Assembly: GCF_001570485.1 (NCBI RefSeq) | Contig: NZ_BCTA01000004.1 | Location: forward strand, 1 to 50,329 | Direction of reading: 5' to 3' | Length of the DNA: 50,329 nucleotides | From: Mycolicibacterium novocastrense | GTDB taxonomy: Bacteria; Actinomycetota; Actinomycetes; Mycobacteriales; Mycobacteriaceae | Part shown: in pieces, positions 1-8,347 of the stretch | How the letters are laid out: each line of letters opens with the position of its first letter | Position numbering within the stretch: the stretch's first letter is position 1 | The notes under the pieces: generated by a model | What the model was told of the DNA's origin: nothing | Seen by the model: the letters and a program-made list of their open reading frames with translations, nothing else | Database searches by the model: none | Program-made: the position numbers and the translations under genes

Positions 1-106
1 TTGACACACCCATCTCCTGGGCTGCTCGCTCGACTCCCACGCCCTGACACACCCGATCAAACAACTCCCGACGCGTCGACCGCGGATGCGGATAACCACT
101 TGGCAT
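1..106 (-). CDS. Transposase N-terminus, cut by window edge
   Basis: Reading leftward from an ATG at 106, an open frame runs off the window edge. It encodes about 35 residues starting MPSGYPHPRSTRRELFDRV and ending near QEMGVS. The RRELFDRV...ERAAQEMGVS pattern resembles the N-terminal helix-turn-helix of IS30-like or similar transposases, which binds the element ends. Catalytic residues are outside the window, so the family is uncertain. In M. tuberculosis, from memory, gpgS (Rv1208) precedes the next gene, so an element here breaks that order. Confidence 0.45.
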   Translation of the reverse strand, partial: MPSGYPHPRSTRRELFDRVCQGVGVERAAQEMGVS

Positions 107-136
107 GTGCAACCTCCAAATCCAGGGATGTTGCAC
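107..136. repeat. Short inverted repeat at the transposase start
   Basis: The heptamer gtgcaac (107-113) is matched in reverse complement by gttgcac (130-136), 16 nt apart, directly upstream of the leftward transposase start. It could be part of the element's terminal region or its promoter. The true element end and any target duplication cannot be fixed from one edge. Confidence 0.35.
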
Positions 137-157
137 TGACCGTATGAATCTGCGCCG

Positions 158-188
158 AGGAAGGCGTGTCGGTAACCCACGTTCGGCG
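158..188. repeat. Copy of the dispersed repeat found at 44933 and 46089
   Basis: Positions 171-188 carry ggtaacccacgttcggcg, an exact 18-bp match to the core of the inverted repeats at 44933-44959 and 46089-46115. The preceding bases (about 158-170) also resemble the bases preceding the 46089 copy. It is in the same orientation as the right-hand copy. It lies between the insertion element and the DivIVA-like gene and may be a partial copy truncated by the element. Confidence 0.7.
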
Positions 189-233
189 CGAACTACGAAG
201 CGACCTGTCGGCGCGTTGAGGCAGTATCGAACC

Positions 234-593
234 GTGACCCTTGTCCTGTTGTATCTGGTGGTTCTGGTCCTGATCGCGGTGGTGCTGTTCGCCGTAGGCA
301 GCGTGGTGTTCGGCCGCGGTGAACCGCTGCCCCCGCTACCTCGGGAGACCACCGCGACGGTCCTACCCGCCTCCGGTGTGACGAGCGCCGACGTCGACGC
401 CGTCAAGTTCGCCCAGACGCTGCGCGGTTACAAGACCAGCGAGGTCGACTGGGTGCTCGACCGGCTGGGCCAGGAACTCGACCAGTTGCGTGGTCAGCTG
501 GCCACCCTGCGGGCAACGCACGGCATCGAGGACGACGAGCCCGTCGAGGGTGGCGCGCATGCACTGCAGTCGGAGGGCGGTGACGAGTCATGA
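234..593 (+). CDS. DivIVA-domain membrane protein (Rv1209-like)
   Basis: This is a 119-residue protein from a GTG at 234. The frame stays open back to 105, but similarity to Rv1209, as I remember it, begins at TLVLLYLVVLV. One membrane helix (about residues 3-25) is followed by a short linker. A soluble segment with VKFAQTLRGYKTSEVDWVLD follows, the pattern of the DivIVA-type coiled-coil repeat (about residues 55-100). Such proteins associate with the inner membrane and with polar growth in actinobacteria, but no specific partner is known to me. Its stop overlaps the next start (ATGA), so the two genes are translationally coupled. Confidence 0.75.
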   Translation: MTLVLLYLVVLVLIAVVLFAVGSVVFGRGEPLPPLPRETTATVLPASGVTSADVDAVKFAQTLRGYKTSEVDWVLDRLGQELDQLRGQLATLRATHGIEDDEPVEGGAHALQSEGGDES

Positions 594-1225
594 CCGCCAC
601 CGTCGAAGAACCCTCCGTCGAATCCGACGGCCGTGTCCGCTGCGCCTGGATCGACGAATCACGTTTGGCTCCAGCTGATTTCGTTCTCTACCGCGACTAT
701 CACGACACCGAGTGGGGGCGGCCGCTGCGCGATTCGGTCGCGCTGTTCGAGCGGGTGAGCCTCGAAGCGTTCCAGAGCGGGCTGTCGTGGCTGGTGATCC
801 TGCGCAAACGGGAGAACTTCCGCCGCGCGTTCCACGGTTTCGACATCGATCGGATCGCGCGCTACACCGAACGCGACGTCACGCGGTTGATGGGCGATGC
901 CGGAATCGTGCGCAACCGCGCCAAGATCGAGGCCACCATCGCCAACGCGCGAGCGGCGGCCGACCTGCGCGACACGGGGGCCGACCTCGCCGAGCTGCTG
1001 TGGTCGTTCGCACCCCCGCCCCGGCCGCGGCCGGCCAGCTTCGCCGACGTTCCGGCCGTCACCCCGGAGTCGACCGCGATGGCCAAGGAACTGAAACGTC
1101 GGGGCTTCCGCTTCGTGGGGCCAACCACCGCCTACGCATTGATGCAGGCAACCGGAATGGTCGACGATCACACCGCCGACTGCTGGGTCCCGGCGACGTG
1201 CGCGGCCTCCGAGAAGCGTTCTTAG
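590..1225 (+). CDS. tag: DNA-3-methyladenine glycosylase I
   Basis: This cytosolic base-excision enzyme removes 3-methyladenine from alkylated DNA. The 211-residue product has the usual family length. The zinc-binding set of Tag is visible: Cys18 (RCAW), His38 (YHDTEWG), His194 and Cys198 (DDHTADCW). The purine-pocket glutamate is Glu59 in SLEAFQSGLSW. The start overlaps the preceding stop by 4 bp, implying coupled translation with the membrane protein gene. It corresponds to Rv1210 (tagA) in M. tuberculosis order. Confidence 0.93.
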   Translation: MTATVEEPSVESDGRVRCAWIDESRLAPADFVLYRDYHDTEWGRPLRDSVALFERVSLEAFQSGLSWLVILRKRENFRRAFHGFDIDRIARYTERDVTRLMGDAGIVRNRAKIEATIANARAAADLRDTGADLAELLWSFAPPPRPRPASFADVPAVTPESTAMAKELKRRGFRFVGPTTAYALMQATGMVDDHTADCWVPATCAASEKRS

Positions 1226-1370
1226 CCGGGTCTTTGCACACCGAACGGCGCCGATAGGGAACAATAGAGGCGTTCAGTAGCAGTTTCAGTGCCGGGAATG
1301 TCAAACGAGTGGGCAGTCTCGGCCCCGACCGAGCCCGCGGGCGGGCCGGCTCATCTGGAGGGAGCACTCG

Positions 1371-1538
1371 ATGGCGGCGATGAAGCCCCGGACCGGCGAC
1401 GGTCCTCTGGAAGCAACCAAGGAGGGGCGCGGCATCGTGATGCGGGTACCACTGGAAGGCGGCGGGAGACTCGTCGTCGAGCTGACCCCTGATGAGGCCG
1501 CCGCACTCGGGGACGAACTGAAGAACGTCACGAGCTGA
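1371..1538 (+). CDS. DUF3117 mini-protein (Rv1211-like)
   Basis: This is a 55-residue acidic protein starting MAAMKPRTGDGPLEATKEG and ending in a predicted helix (TPDEAAALGDELKNVTS). It matches the actinobacterial DUF3117 family, whose role I do not know. The ATG at 1371 has a good ribosome site (ggaggga about 8 nt upstream). Position between tag and glgA matches Rv1211. The 145-nt gap upstream is room for its own promoter. It is convergent with glgA, 18 nt away. Confidence 0.8.
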   Translation: MAAMKPRTGDGPLEATKEGRGIVMRVPLEGGGRLVVELTPDEAAALGDELKNVTS

Positions 1539-1556
1539 CGGTTCAGGAGTGACCGG

Positions 1557-2726
1557 CTACGCCGGATTGCCCACTTTCTGGTAGATCTCCAGGGTCTGCT
1601 CGGCGATATGGGCCCAGGAGAACTCCTGAATGCACCGCTGCCGCCCGGCCTCGCCGTATCGGCGGGCGGTCTCGGGGTCGGCGATCAACTCGTTGACCGT
1701 CGCGGCCAACCGGCTCTCGTAAGCCGCCGCATTCTGCGGGTCGTAATGCACCAACCGCCCGGTGTGCCCGTCGGCCACGACCTCCGGAATGCCGCCGACG
1801 TCGGAGCCCACGACCGCTGTCGCACACGCCATTGCCTCCAGGTTCACTATTCCCAGTGGTTCGTACACCGACGGACATACGAATACCGTTGCAGCGGATA
1901 GGATTTCGCGAATTTTGACGATGGGTAGCATCTCGCGCACCCAGAAGACCCCGGCGCGCGCATGCGACAGACGCTGAACCGCCTCGGTCACTTCGGCAGC
2001 GATCTCGGGCGTGTCGGGTGCCCCAGCGCACAGCACGATCTGCACATCGGGGGCGAAGTCGTGCGCCGCGGCGATCAGATGTGCGACGCCCTTCTGCCGG
2101 GTGATCCGGCCGACGAAGGCCACCATGGGCCGCGACAAGTCGACGCCGAGTTCGGCCAGCACCGATTCGCCCGGCTCCGGTTCTGCCGGATACCAGACCT
2201 CGGTGTCGATCCCGTTGCGCACCACGTGCACCCGATTCGGGTCCAACGCGGGATAGGTGCGCAGGACGTCCTCGCGCATACCGGAGCTGACCGCGATCAC
2301 CGCGTCGGCCCCTTCCACCGCCGTCTTCTCCACCCATGACGACACCCGGTAACCCCCGCCGAGCTGTTCGGCCTTCCACGGGCGCATCGGCTCCAGCGAA
2401 TGCGCGGTCAGCACGTGCGGAACCCCGTAGAGCAGCGCGGCGAGGTGGCCGGCCAGCCCGGTGTACCAGGTGTGCGAGTGCACCACGTCGGCATGTGCTG
2501 CGGCGTTGACCATGTTGAGGTCGGCCGAGAGCATCGAGAGCGCGGCGTTGGCGCCCCGCAGCGCCGGGTCGGGTTGCGCGACGATCGCGTCCGCGCGCGG
2601 GGAGCCCATGCAGTGCACGTCGACCTCGCAGAGGCGGCGCAGCTGAGCGACCAACTCGGTGACGTGCACCCCCGCCCCGCCGTAAACCTCGGGTGGATAT
2701 TCCCGAGTCATCATCGCCACCCGCAT
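1557..2726 (-). CDS. glgA: Glycogen/maltose-1-phosphate synthase (GT4)
   Basis: This is a 389-residue GT-B glycosyltransferase of family GT4. The mycobacterial enzyme (also called GlgM) is known to join ADP-glucose and glucose-1-phosphate into maltose-1-phosphate for GlgE-dependent alpha-glucan synthesis. The N-terminal acceptor loop YGGAGVHVTEL is at residues 15-25. The nucleotide-sugar motif GRITRQKG is at 206-213. The E-x7-E pair is Glu289/Glu297 in VYEPLGIVNLEAM. The start at 2726 (MRVAMMTREYPP) is favoured over longer options because a TAGGGT hexamer lies 7 nt upstream. It is divergent from glgC, which makes its substrate. Confidence 0.93.
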   Translation of the reverse strand: MRVAMMTREYPPEVYGGAGVHVTELVAQLRRLCEVDVHCMGSPRADAIVAQPDPALRGANAALSMLSADLNMVNAAAHADVVHSHTWYTGLAGHLAALLYGVPHVLTAHSLEPMRPWKAEQLGGGYRVSSWVEKTAVEGADAVIAVSSGMREDVLRTYPALDPNRVHVVRNGIDTEVWYPAEPEPGESVLAELGVDLSRPMVAFVGRITRQKGVAHLIAAAHDFAPDVQIVLCAGAPDTPEIAAEVTEAVQRLSHARAGVFWVREMLPIVKIREILSAATVFVCPSVYEPLGIVNLEAMACATAVVGSDVGGIPEVVADGHTGRLVHYDPQNAAAYESRLAATVNELIADPETARRYGEAGRQRCIQEFSWAHIAEQTLEIYQKVGNPA

Positions 2727-2733
2727 GGTTTCG

Positions 2734-2739
2734 ACCCTA
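2734..2739 (-). promoter_or_regulatory. Putative -10 box of glgA (leaderless)
   Basis: On the minus strand TAGGGT is followed by 7 nt and the glgA ATG. A TANNNT hexamer at this distance places transcription start at or next to the start codon, as in mycobacterial leaderless genes. No ribosome site is evident between them. Confidence 0.55.
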
Positions 2740-2847
2740 GTTACGGGTGCAAGCCACCGCAGGAGGGCCGTGGCGTCGGGGGTCGCCGGATCGCGTCGGA
2801 CACGTTGACTCGAAGTGGAATGGGTAGCCCAGGACAGAAGCGGCCGA

Positions 2848-2853
2848 TAGGTT
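2848..2853 (+). promoter_or_regulatory. Putative -10 box of glgC (leaderless)
   Basis: TAGGTT lies 6 nt before the glgC ATG, the spacing expected if transcription starts at the first base of the codon. With the box at 2734-2739 it makes the 133-bp glgA/glgC gap a compact divergent promoter region. Confidence 0.5.
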
Positions 2854-2859
2854 TGAGGC

Positions 2860-4074
2860 ATGAGGGAACTGCCACACGTGCTGGGCATCGTCCTGGCCGG
2901 CGGGGAGGGCAAGCGGCTCTACCCGTTGACCGCGGATCGAGCCAAGCCCGCCGTTCCCTTCGGCGGCGCCTACCGCCTGATCGACTTCGTGCTGTCGAAT
3001 CTGGTCAACGCGCGGTATCTGCGCATTTGCGTGCTGACGCAATACAAGTCGCACTCGCTTGACCGTCACATCTCTCAGAACTGGCGGTTGTCGGGTCTGG
3101 CGGGCGAGTACATCACGCCCGTCCCGGCCCAGCAGCGGCTCGGCCCACGGTGGTACACGGGCTCTGCGGATGCGATCTACCAGTCGCTGAACCTCATCTA
3201 CGACGAGGACCCGGACTACATCGTCGTGTTCGGCGCCGACCACGTCTATCGCATGGACCCCGAGCAGATGGTCCAGTTCCACATCGAGAGCGGCGCGGGC
3301 GCGACGGTTGCGGGTATCCGGGTGCCGCGCGCGGAGGCCACCGCGTTCGGGGTCATCGACGCCGACGAGTCCGGCCGCATCCGCAGCTTCGTCGAGAAGC
3401 CCGCCGATCCGCCGGGCACGCCGGACAATCCCGACGAGGCGTTCGTGTCGATGGGCAACTACATCTTCACCACCAAGGTGCTGATCGACGCGATCCGTGC
3501 CGACGCCGACGACGACCACTCCGACCACGACATGGGCGGCGACATCATCCCGCGTCTGGTCGACGACGGCATGGCTGCGGTCTACGACTTCAGCAACAAC
3601 GAAGTGCCGGGTGCGACCGAACGCGATCACGGCTACTGGCGCGACGTGGGAACCCTCGACGCGTTCTACGACGCGCACATGGACCTGGTGTCGGTGCACC
3701 CGGTGTTCAACCTCTACAACAAGCGCTGGCCGATCCGCGGGGAGTCGGAGATGCTGGCGCCGGCGAAGTTCGTCAACGGCGGCTCGGCGCAGGAGTCGGT
3801 CGTCGGCGCCGGCAGCATCATCTCGGCTGCCTCCGTGCGGAATTCGGTGTTGTCGTCCAACGTCGTCGTCGACGACGGGGCGATCGTCGAGGGCAGCGTG
3901 ATCATGCCCGGTGCCCGGATCGGCCGCGGCGCGGTGGTGCGCCACGCGATCCTGGACAAGAACGTGGTCGTCGGGCCGGGCGAGATGGTCGGGGTCGACC
4001 TCGACAAGGATCGCGAGCGGTTCGCGATCAGCGCCGGGGGAGTGGTCGCGGTCGGCAAGGGCGTCTGGATCTAA
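2860..4074 (+). CDS. glgC: Glucose-1-phosphate adenylyltransferase
   Basis: This enzyme makes ADP-glucose from ATP and glucose-1-phosphate, the donor for the adjacent GlgA(GlgM). The 404-residue length equals what I recall for M. tuberculosis GlgC. The nucleotidyltransferase loop [11 protein letters not shown] is at residues 14-24 and the metal-site segment [10 protein letters not shown] at about 124-133. A left-handed beta-helix domain (hexapeptide-like [20 protein letters not shown]) occupies the last quarter. ADP-glucose synthesis is usually the control point of glucan formation. Confidence 0.95.
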   Translation: MRELPHVLGIVLAGGEGKRLYPLTADRAKPAVPFGGAYRLIDFVLSNLVNARYLRICVLTQYKSHSLDRHISQNWRLSGLAGEYITPVPAQQRLGPRWYTGSADAIYQSLNLIYDEDPDYIVVFGADHVYRMDPEQMVQFHIESGAGATVAGIRVPRAEATAFGVIDADESGRIRSFVEKPADPPGTPDNPDEAFVSMGNYIFTTKVLIDAIRADADDDHSDHDMGGDIIPRLVDDGMAAVYDFSNNEVPGATERDHGYWRDVGTLDAFYDAHMDLVSVHPVFNLYNKRWPIRGESEMLAPAKFVNGGSAQESVVGAGSIISAASVRNSVLSSNVVVDDGAIVEGSVIMPGARIGRGAVVRHAILDKNVVVGPGEMVGVDLDKDRERFAISAGGVVAVGKGVWI

Positions 4075-4222
4075 CCCCCAACCCCCTAATCGCGAACCGC
4101 CCGCCGGTCCCGACCACGGTTCGAACGGTGTGGGTGGTCGCCCCGTTTTGCCGCAACCCCGTGTGTCTCATGGTGGTTCAACCAGCACCGGCCAGCGAGG
4201 CCACAACCACAGGAGGCACACG

Positions 4223-4471
4223 ATGAGACGCAACAGCATCACCGCCGCCATCGCCGCGGGCGCCGTCGCGGTCGGCGCGCTGATAACCACGACCGCTCCG
4301 GCCGCACACGCGGAGAAGCTGTCGGACCAGACGATCAAGAGCGAATGCAAGGCCGCCGGAGGGACGTACAACAAGAAGGGAACGGTGTCCACCTGTGGCT
4401 ACAAGGATGCCAGCGGCAAGCTGAACATCGACTACTACTCCGGCGGGCATTACGTCACCACCCTCACGTAA
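4223..4471 (+). CDS. Small secreted protein of unknown function
   Basis: This is an 82-residue precursor with a clean Sec signal: basic MRRN, a hydrophobic stretch to about residue 24 and an AHA cleavage site at about 28-30. The mature part is about 52 residues with two cysteines (Cys42 and Cys58), which could form one disulfide, and a Tyr/Gly-rich end. A strong aggagg site sits 6 nt before ATG 4223. The frame is open back to 3911, inside glgC, but the signal peptide and ribosome site fix this start. I do not recognise the family. It is convergent with the next gene, and a short ccggg/cccgg hairpin lies at 4478-4491. Confidence 0.75.
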   Translation: MRRNSITAAIAAGAVAVGALITTTAPAAHAEKLSDQTIKSECKAAGGTYNKKGTVSTCGYKDASGKLNIDYYSGGHYVTTLT

Positions 4472-4482
4472 CGCGCCCCGGG

Positions 4483-5067
4483 TCAGCCCGGTGCGGCGTT
4501 GCGGCGTCGTCGCCGCAGGATCCTGACCGTCAGCCACGCCAAGACGATGACGGCCACCAGCACCAGCACCGGAACCAGGATCGCGGCGAAGACCAGCCCG
4601 ACGCTGACGCCGTCCTCGACCGTGCTCAGCACCGGTGCAGCGACCCCGGCGGTGGCGACGTTGGCCGCCGGCCGCACCGTCGACTTGGTCAGCGACACCA
4701 CCAACGCGACGACGACACCCAGCACGACCGGGATCCACTGCCCGGACTGGGCGAAAGCACCGGGGTCGCTGACCGCCGACGTTTGCGCCGCGGTGCCCGA
4801 ACCGAAGACGATGCCGCCCGCGGTCGGGCGGACGAAGGTCTGGACGGCGTCGTTGACACTGTCCAGAGCCGGGACCTTGTCGGCGATGATCTCGACGGCC
4901 AGAAGTATCGCGACGATAGCCATCACCCAGCCGTTCTCCAGCCAGGCCCAGCCGGCGGGCAGGGCAACCAGGTCGGTGAACCGCGACAGCAGGCCGAGCG
5001 CCAGCAGCGGGATGTATGCGTTGAGTCCTGCCGCCGTCGCCAGGCCGAGCCCGGTGAGCAGTTCCAC
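4483..5067 (-). CDS. DUF4126-type integral membrane protein
   Basis: This is a 194-residue membrane protein from a GTG at 5067 (VELLTGLGLATAAGLNAYIPLL). It has about four to five hydrophobic segments and a very basic RILRRRRR tail. The start GLGLATAAGLNAYIPLLALGLLSRF fits the DUF4126 family of putative membrane proteins, whose function is not known to me. The minus frame extends far upstream (to 6216), but that part shadows neighbouring genes. The preceding gene ends 41 nt upstream, so co-transcription is likely. Confidence 0.65.
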   Translation of the reverse strand: MELLTGLGLATAAGLNAYIPLLALGLLSRFTDLVALPAGWAWLENGWVMAIVAILLAVEIIADKVPALDSVNDAVQTFVRPTAGGIVFGSGTAAQTSAVSDPGAFAQSGQWIPVVLGVVVALVVSLTKSTVRPAANVATAGVAAPVLSTVEDGVSVGLVFAAILVPVLVLVAVIVLAWLTVRILRRRRRNAAPG

Positions 5068-5108
5068 CTCCGCATTATCGGCCGATCGGGCCGCCGTAGA
5101 GGCGACTC

Positions 5109-5783
5109 TCACCAGACGTGGGGCACCAACCGGAATCGGACTTGCTGCATGTACTCCCGATAGCCCGCCAGTTGCTGCCGCAGCATCTGTTCCTCGTCGG
5201 CGATGCGCACCGCGAGCAGCAGCACCGCGGGTGGAATCGCGACCAGCCCCCAGTAGGAACCCAGCGCGAGCGGGGTTCCGAGCATCATGACCAGCGTGCC
5301 GGCGTACATCGGGTGGCGGACCACGCCGTACAGACCCGTGGAGACCAGCGACTGACCCGACTCCACGGTGATGGTGGCTGCGGCATAGTCGTTTTGGATG
5401 ATGACGAACTGCGACACCGTCAGACCGGTCCACACCAGCACATCGCCGAGCACCACCACCGCCGTCGGCACCGCCGACCATCCGAAGCGATGGTCGAGGG
5501 CGCTGATCACCAGCACCACGACCACCATCAGCACGGTCGCGGTGATCACGACCCTTTGCACCGGTCTCGTTTCGGCGAACGGTCCCGCTCTCATCCGGCG
5601 GCGCAGGGCGTCGGGGCGCTTGACCATGAGGTAAATGCTGGGCCCCATCGTGCCGATGATGAACACGCCGATGAAAACCCACGCCTGCCAATAGTCGAAT
5701 GTCCCGGCCGGCCAGAACAGCGCTGTGGCGAAGAAGACGAATCCGAAGACGGCCGAAGCCAACGACTGCAGCGCGATTTTCAC
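5109..5783 (-). CDS. Isoprenylcysteine methyltransferase-like membrane protein
   Basis: This is a 224-residue protein with about five membrane helices. The C-terminal signature GLYGVVRHPMYAGTLVMMLG, followed by EEQMLRQQLAGYREYMQQV, is the ICMT/PEMT-type motif that binds S-adenosylmethionine at the membrane face. The substrate is unknown. Bacterial relatives are often assigned to lipid or isoprenoid methylation. The GTG start at 5783 has gaggag 7 nt upstream. It lies 9 nt after the ABC permease gene and is probably part of the same operon. It corresponds to Rv1216c by position. Confidence 0.75.
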   Translation of the reverse strand: MKIALQSLASAVFGFVFFATALFWPAGTFDYWQAWVFIGVFIIGTMGPSIYLMVKRPDALRRRMRAGPFAETRPVQRVVITATVLMVVVVLVISALDHRFGWSAVPTAVVVLGDVLVWTGLTVSQFVIIQNDYAAATITVESGQSLVSTGLYGVVRHPMYAGTLVMMLGTPLALGSYWGLVAIPPAVLLLAVRIADEEQMLRQQLAGYREYMQQVRFRLVPHVW

Positions 5784-5792
5784 GACAACTCC

Positions 5793-7409
5793 TCAGACGG
5801 CGTCGCGCCTGCGGTACAGGAGGCCGGCCACCCAGGTCAGGGCGGCGGCGACGACAGCAAGGACGGCGATCGTGGTCACCGGGTAGTCGATCGGCGCCGT
5901 GGTGCGGCCGATCGGCGACAGGTCGATGAGCCACTGCGGCAACCGCAGCAGCGGCCCGAGATACAGCGCGGTGACGACGAACGCCACCGCCACCCAACCC
6001 AGCACGGGCCGCCGCACGGCGACGGCGAGCGCCGCGACACCCGCCATGACCGCCAGCGCGGGAACGAAGGCCACCCCGGCGAGCGTCAGACGAAGTACGG
6101 TCGCCGGTTCGCCGACGGTGACGCCCGCGCCCAACCCGTTTCCCAGACCGGCGAACAACATCAGCACCACCGAACCGAGCACCGCCGCCACCACGGCCGT
6201 CGTCAGCCAGCGCCACCGCGACACCGATCCGGCCAACACGGCTTCCCCGAGACCGTTGCCCTCGTCGGTGTGAACGCGCAGCACGGCGGCGACGACGTAC
6301 GCACTCGCCGCGGCCGCGAGGAACTGCGTCATCGTGGTGTACACACCGTCGGCGCCCTGCTGGGCCATCATCAGCCGGATCACCTCGTTGGACTCCGCCG
6401 CGTCGAGCAGGGATTTGGTCATGGATCCGAAAGCCAGGCCGGCGAGGAACAATCCGATGGTCCAGCCGACGGTCTGACCCCGCTGCAGCATCAGGTGCAG
6501 ACCCAGCACACCCCTGATCGGTCGGGCGTCGGGATGCTCACCGGTGGACGGGATGACGCCGTCGTCGTACTGACGCCTGCCCTCCAGCACCGCGGCCAGC
6601 GCGATGAGGGCGACGGTGAGCGAGATCAGCAGCGCCAACGGCCACCACCGCAGATCGACGAACGCGCGCATCTGCTGGGCCCACGCGATCGGGGAGAACC
6701 AACTCAGCGCACTGCCGGAGTTGTCGATCACATCGCCGATTCCACGGACCACCGCGGCGATTGCCAGCACGGCCATGGCCGCGCCCGATGCCGTGCGTGC
6801 TTGGCGCCACAACTGCGCGGTCACCGCGGCCACCGAGCCGAAAAGCATTGCCACGCCGGTCACGCCGAGACACATCGCCGCGGTGTCGATGAGTGAGAAG
6901 CCGCTCGCGGCCATCGCCAGCGTCATCGTCACAGCGAGGACGGCGTTGACCCCGCCGACCAGAATCAGTGCCGCTGCGGTCCGCGCATGGCGGCCGACGA
7001 CCGACGACAGCACCAACTCGGCTGCGCCGCTCTCCTCTTCGGCCCGGGTATGACGAATCACGGTGAGAATGGCGAGAATCGACGCGGCGACGATCAGCGT
7101 CAGCATCATCTCGTTCGCGATCATCGCGCCGAGGTCGGTCTCGTTGCGGCCGAACATCGGCCCGCCCATCATCATTCCCGCGGGCGTCTTCAGTAGATCC
7201 ACCCGTGTGAGCCGTTGCGCCTCTTGGGGATAGGCCAGTTCCATGGCGGCGGGCGCGTAGGCCATCAGCATCGTCAGGACGCCGACCCAGACGCCGAGCC
7301 GCACCCGGTCGCGGCGCAGAGCCAGCCACAGCAGGTCGGCGGTGCCTGTCCATGCGTGCGCAAGACGATGCCGCTGGCTGCGGGGCGCACGCGTCGTCAC
7401 CGCCGTCAT
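5793..7409 (-). CDS. ABC exporter permease (Rv1217c-like)
   Basis: This is a 538-residue permease with about twelve hydrophobic segments in two similar halves. It begins with a short cytosolic region (DLLWLALRRDRVRLGVWVG) typical of tetronasin-type antibiotic exporters. The Rv1217c/Rv1218c pair of M. tuberculosis has been linked to drug efflux, and substrates here are unknown. Its ATG overlaps the stop of the ATPase gene by 4 bp, indicating coupled synthesis of the two transporter parts. Confidence 0.88.
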   Translation of the reverse strand: MTAVTTRAPRSQRHRLAHAWTGTADLLWLALRRDRVRLGVWVGVLTMLMAYAPAAMELAYPQEAQRLTRVDLLKTPAGMMMGGPMFGRNETDLGAMIANEMMLTLIVAASILAILTVIRHTRAEEESGAAELVLSSVVGRHARTAAALILVGGVNAVLAVTMTLAMAASGFSLIDTAAMCLGVTGVAMLFGSVAAVTAQLWRQARTASGAAMAVLAIAAVVRGIGDVIDNSGSALSWFSPIAWAQQMRAFVDLRWWPLALLISLTVALIALAAVLEGRRQYDDGVIPSTGEHPDARPIRGVLGLHLMLQRGQTVGWTIGLFLAGLAFGSMTKSLLDAAESNEVIRLMMAQQGADGVYTTMTQFLAAAASAYVVAAVLRVHTDEGNGLGEAVLAGSVSRWRWLTTAVVAAVLGSVVLMLFAGLGNGLGAGVTVGEPATVLRLTLAGVAFVPALAVMAGVAALAVAVRRPVLGWVAVAFVVTALYLGPLLRLPQWLIDLSPIGRTTAPIDYPVTTIAVLAVVAAALTWVAGLLYRRRDAV

Positions 7410-8347
7410 CGCTCGGCCCCCCGGTATTCGCGCAGGAACATGTCTTCCAGCGATGCCGGGGTGACGGTCAGGTCGAGAATCCCGAGCCCGGTCAGCAGGC
7501 CCATCGCGCGGTCGAGGTCGTTGCGGTCGACCGAGAAGACGTAGTGCCCGTCGGTGACCGCGAAATCGTGGACGAAGGGCTCATCCCGAAGGCGCTGCCC
7601 GTCGTTGCGGGTGCGCGCGGTCACGGTCGTGCGCATCAGGTGTCGCAGTTCGGCGAGGGTGCCGGCCCGCACAGTGCGACCGGCGCGGATGATGGTGACG
7701 CTGTCACACAGCTTTTCGACTTCGGCCAGGATATGGCTCGACAACAGCACCCCAGCGCCGCGCCCAACGACTTCGCCCACACACTCCTGAAACGCCTTCT
7801 CCATCAACGGATCCAGGCCGGACGTCGGCTCATCGAGGATGTAGAGCTCGGCGGCGGTGGAGAACGCGGCGATGATGGCGACCTTCTGCCTGTTGCCCTT
7901 GGAGTAGGTGCGGGCCTTCTTGTGTGGGTCGAGGTCGAACCGCTCGATCAGCTGATCGCGGCGGGTCGTGTCGACACCGTTGCCGCGCAGCCGGGCCAGA
8001 AAGTCGATTGCCTGCAGCCCGGTCAGGTTGGGCCACAACGCCACATCTCCCGGCACATAGGCGATCCGGCGGTGCAGTGCCACCGCGTCATGCCAGGGGT
8101 CGCCGCCGAGCAGTCGCACGGTGCCGCTGTCTGCCCGCAAAAGTCCGAGCAGCACGCGGATCGTCGTCGACTTACCCGCACCGTTCGGTCCGAGGAAGCC
8201 GGTGATCTGGCCCGGTGCGACCCTCAAGTCCAAGCCGTCGAGCGCCCGGGTGCGCCCGAAAGTCTTCGTCAGCCCGCGGATCTCGACAGCAGGCTTGTTG
8301 AAGTCAGCCTGCCGCGGACGCTGTGCTGTCTGAGCCGTCATCGCCAT
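7406..8347 (-). CDS. ABC exporter ATP-binding protein (Rv1218c-like)
   Basis: This is a 313-residue ATPase for the downstream permease. Walker A GPNGAGKST is at residues 53-61 and Walker B LYILDEP at 168-174, followed by TSGLD. The H-loop is in SSHILAEVE. The signature motif is degenerate (YSKGNRQK at about 148-155 instead of LSGGQ), as is common in drug and antibiotic exporter ATPases. The annotated start at 8347 overlaps the TetR gene by 44 bp. The ATG two codons later (8341) is equally possible. It should be co-transcribed with its regulator and permease. Confidence 0.9.
   Translation of the reverse strand: MAMTAQTAQRPRQADFNKPAVEIRGLTKTFGRTRALDGLDLRVAPGQITGFLGPNGAGKSTTIRVLLGLLRADSGTVRLLGGDPWHDAVALHRRIAYVPGDVALWPNLTGLQAIDFLARLRGNGVDTTRRDQLIERFDLDPHKKARTYSKGNRQKVAIIAAFSTAAELYILDEPTSGLDPLMEKAFQECVGEVVGRGAGVLLSSHILAEVEKLCDSVTIIRAGRTVRAGTLAELRHLMRTTVTARTRNDGQRLRDEPFVHDFAVTDGHYVFSVDRNDLDRAMGLLTGLGILDLTVTPASLEDMFLREYRGAER

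Noticed and set aside
2737..3945. 402-codon minus-strand open frame opposite glgC
   Set aside because: The composition is a shadow pattern and glgC on the other strand is unambiguous.
5118..6896. 592-codon plus-strand open frame
   Set aside because: It is antisense to the methyltransferase-like and permease genes, rich in His/Arg/Gln, and without domains.
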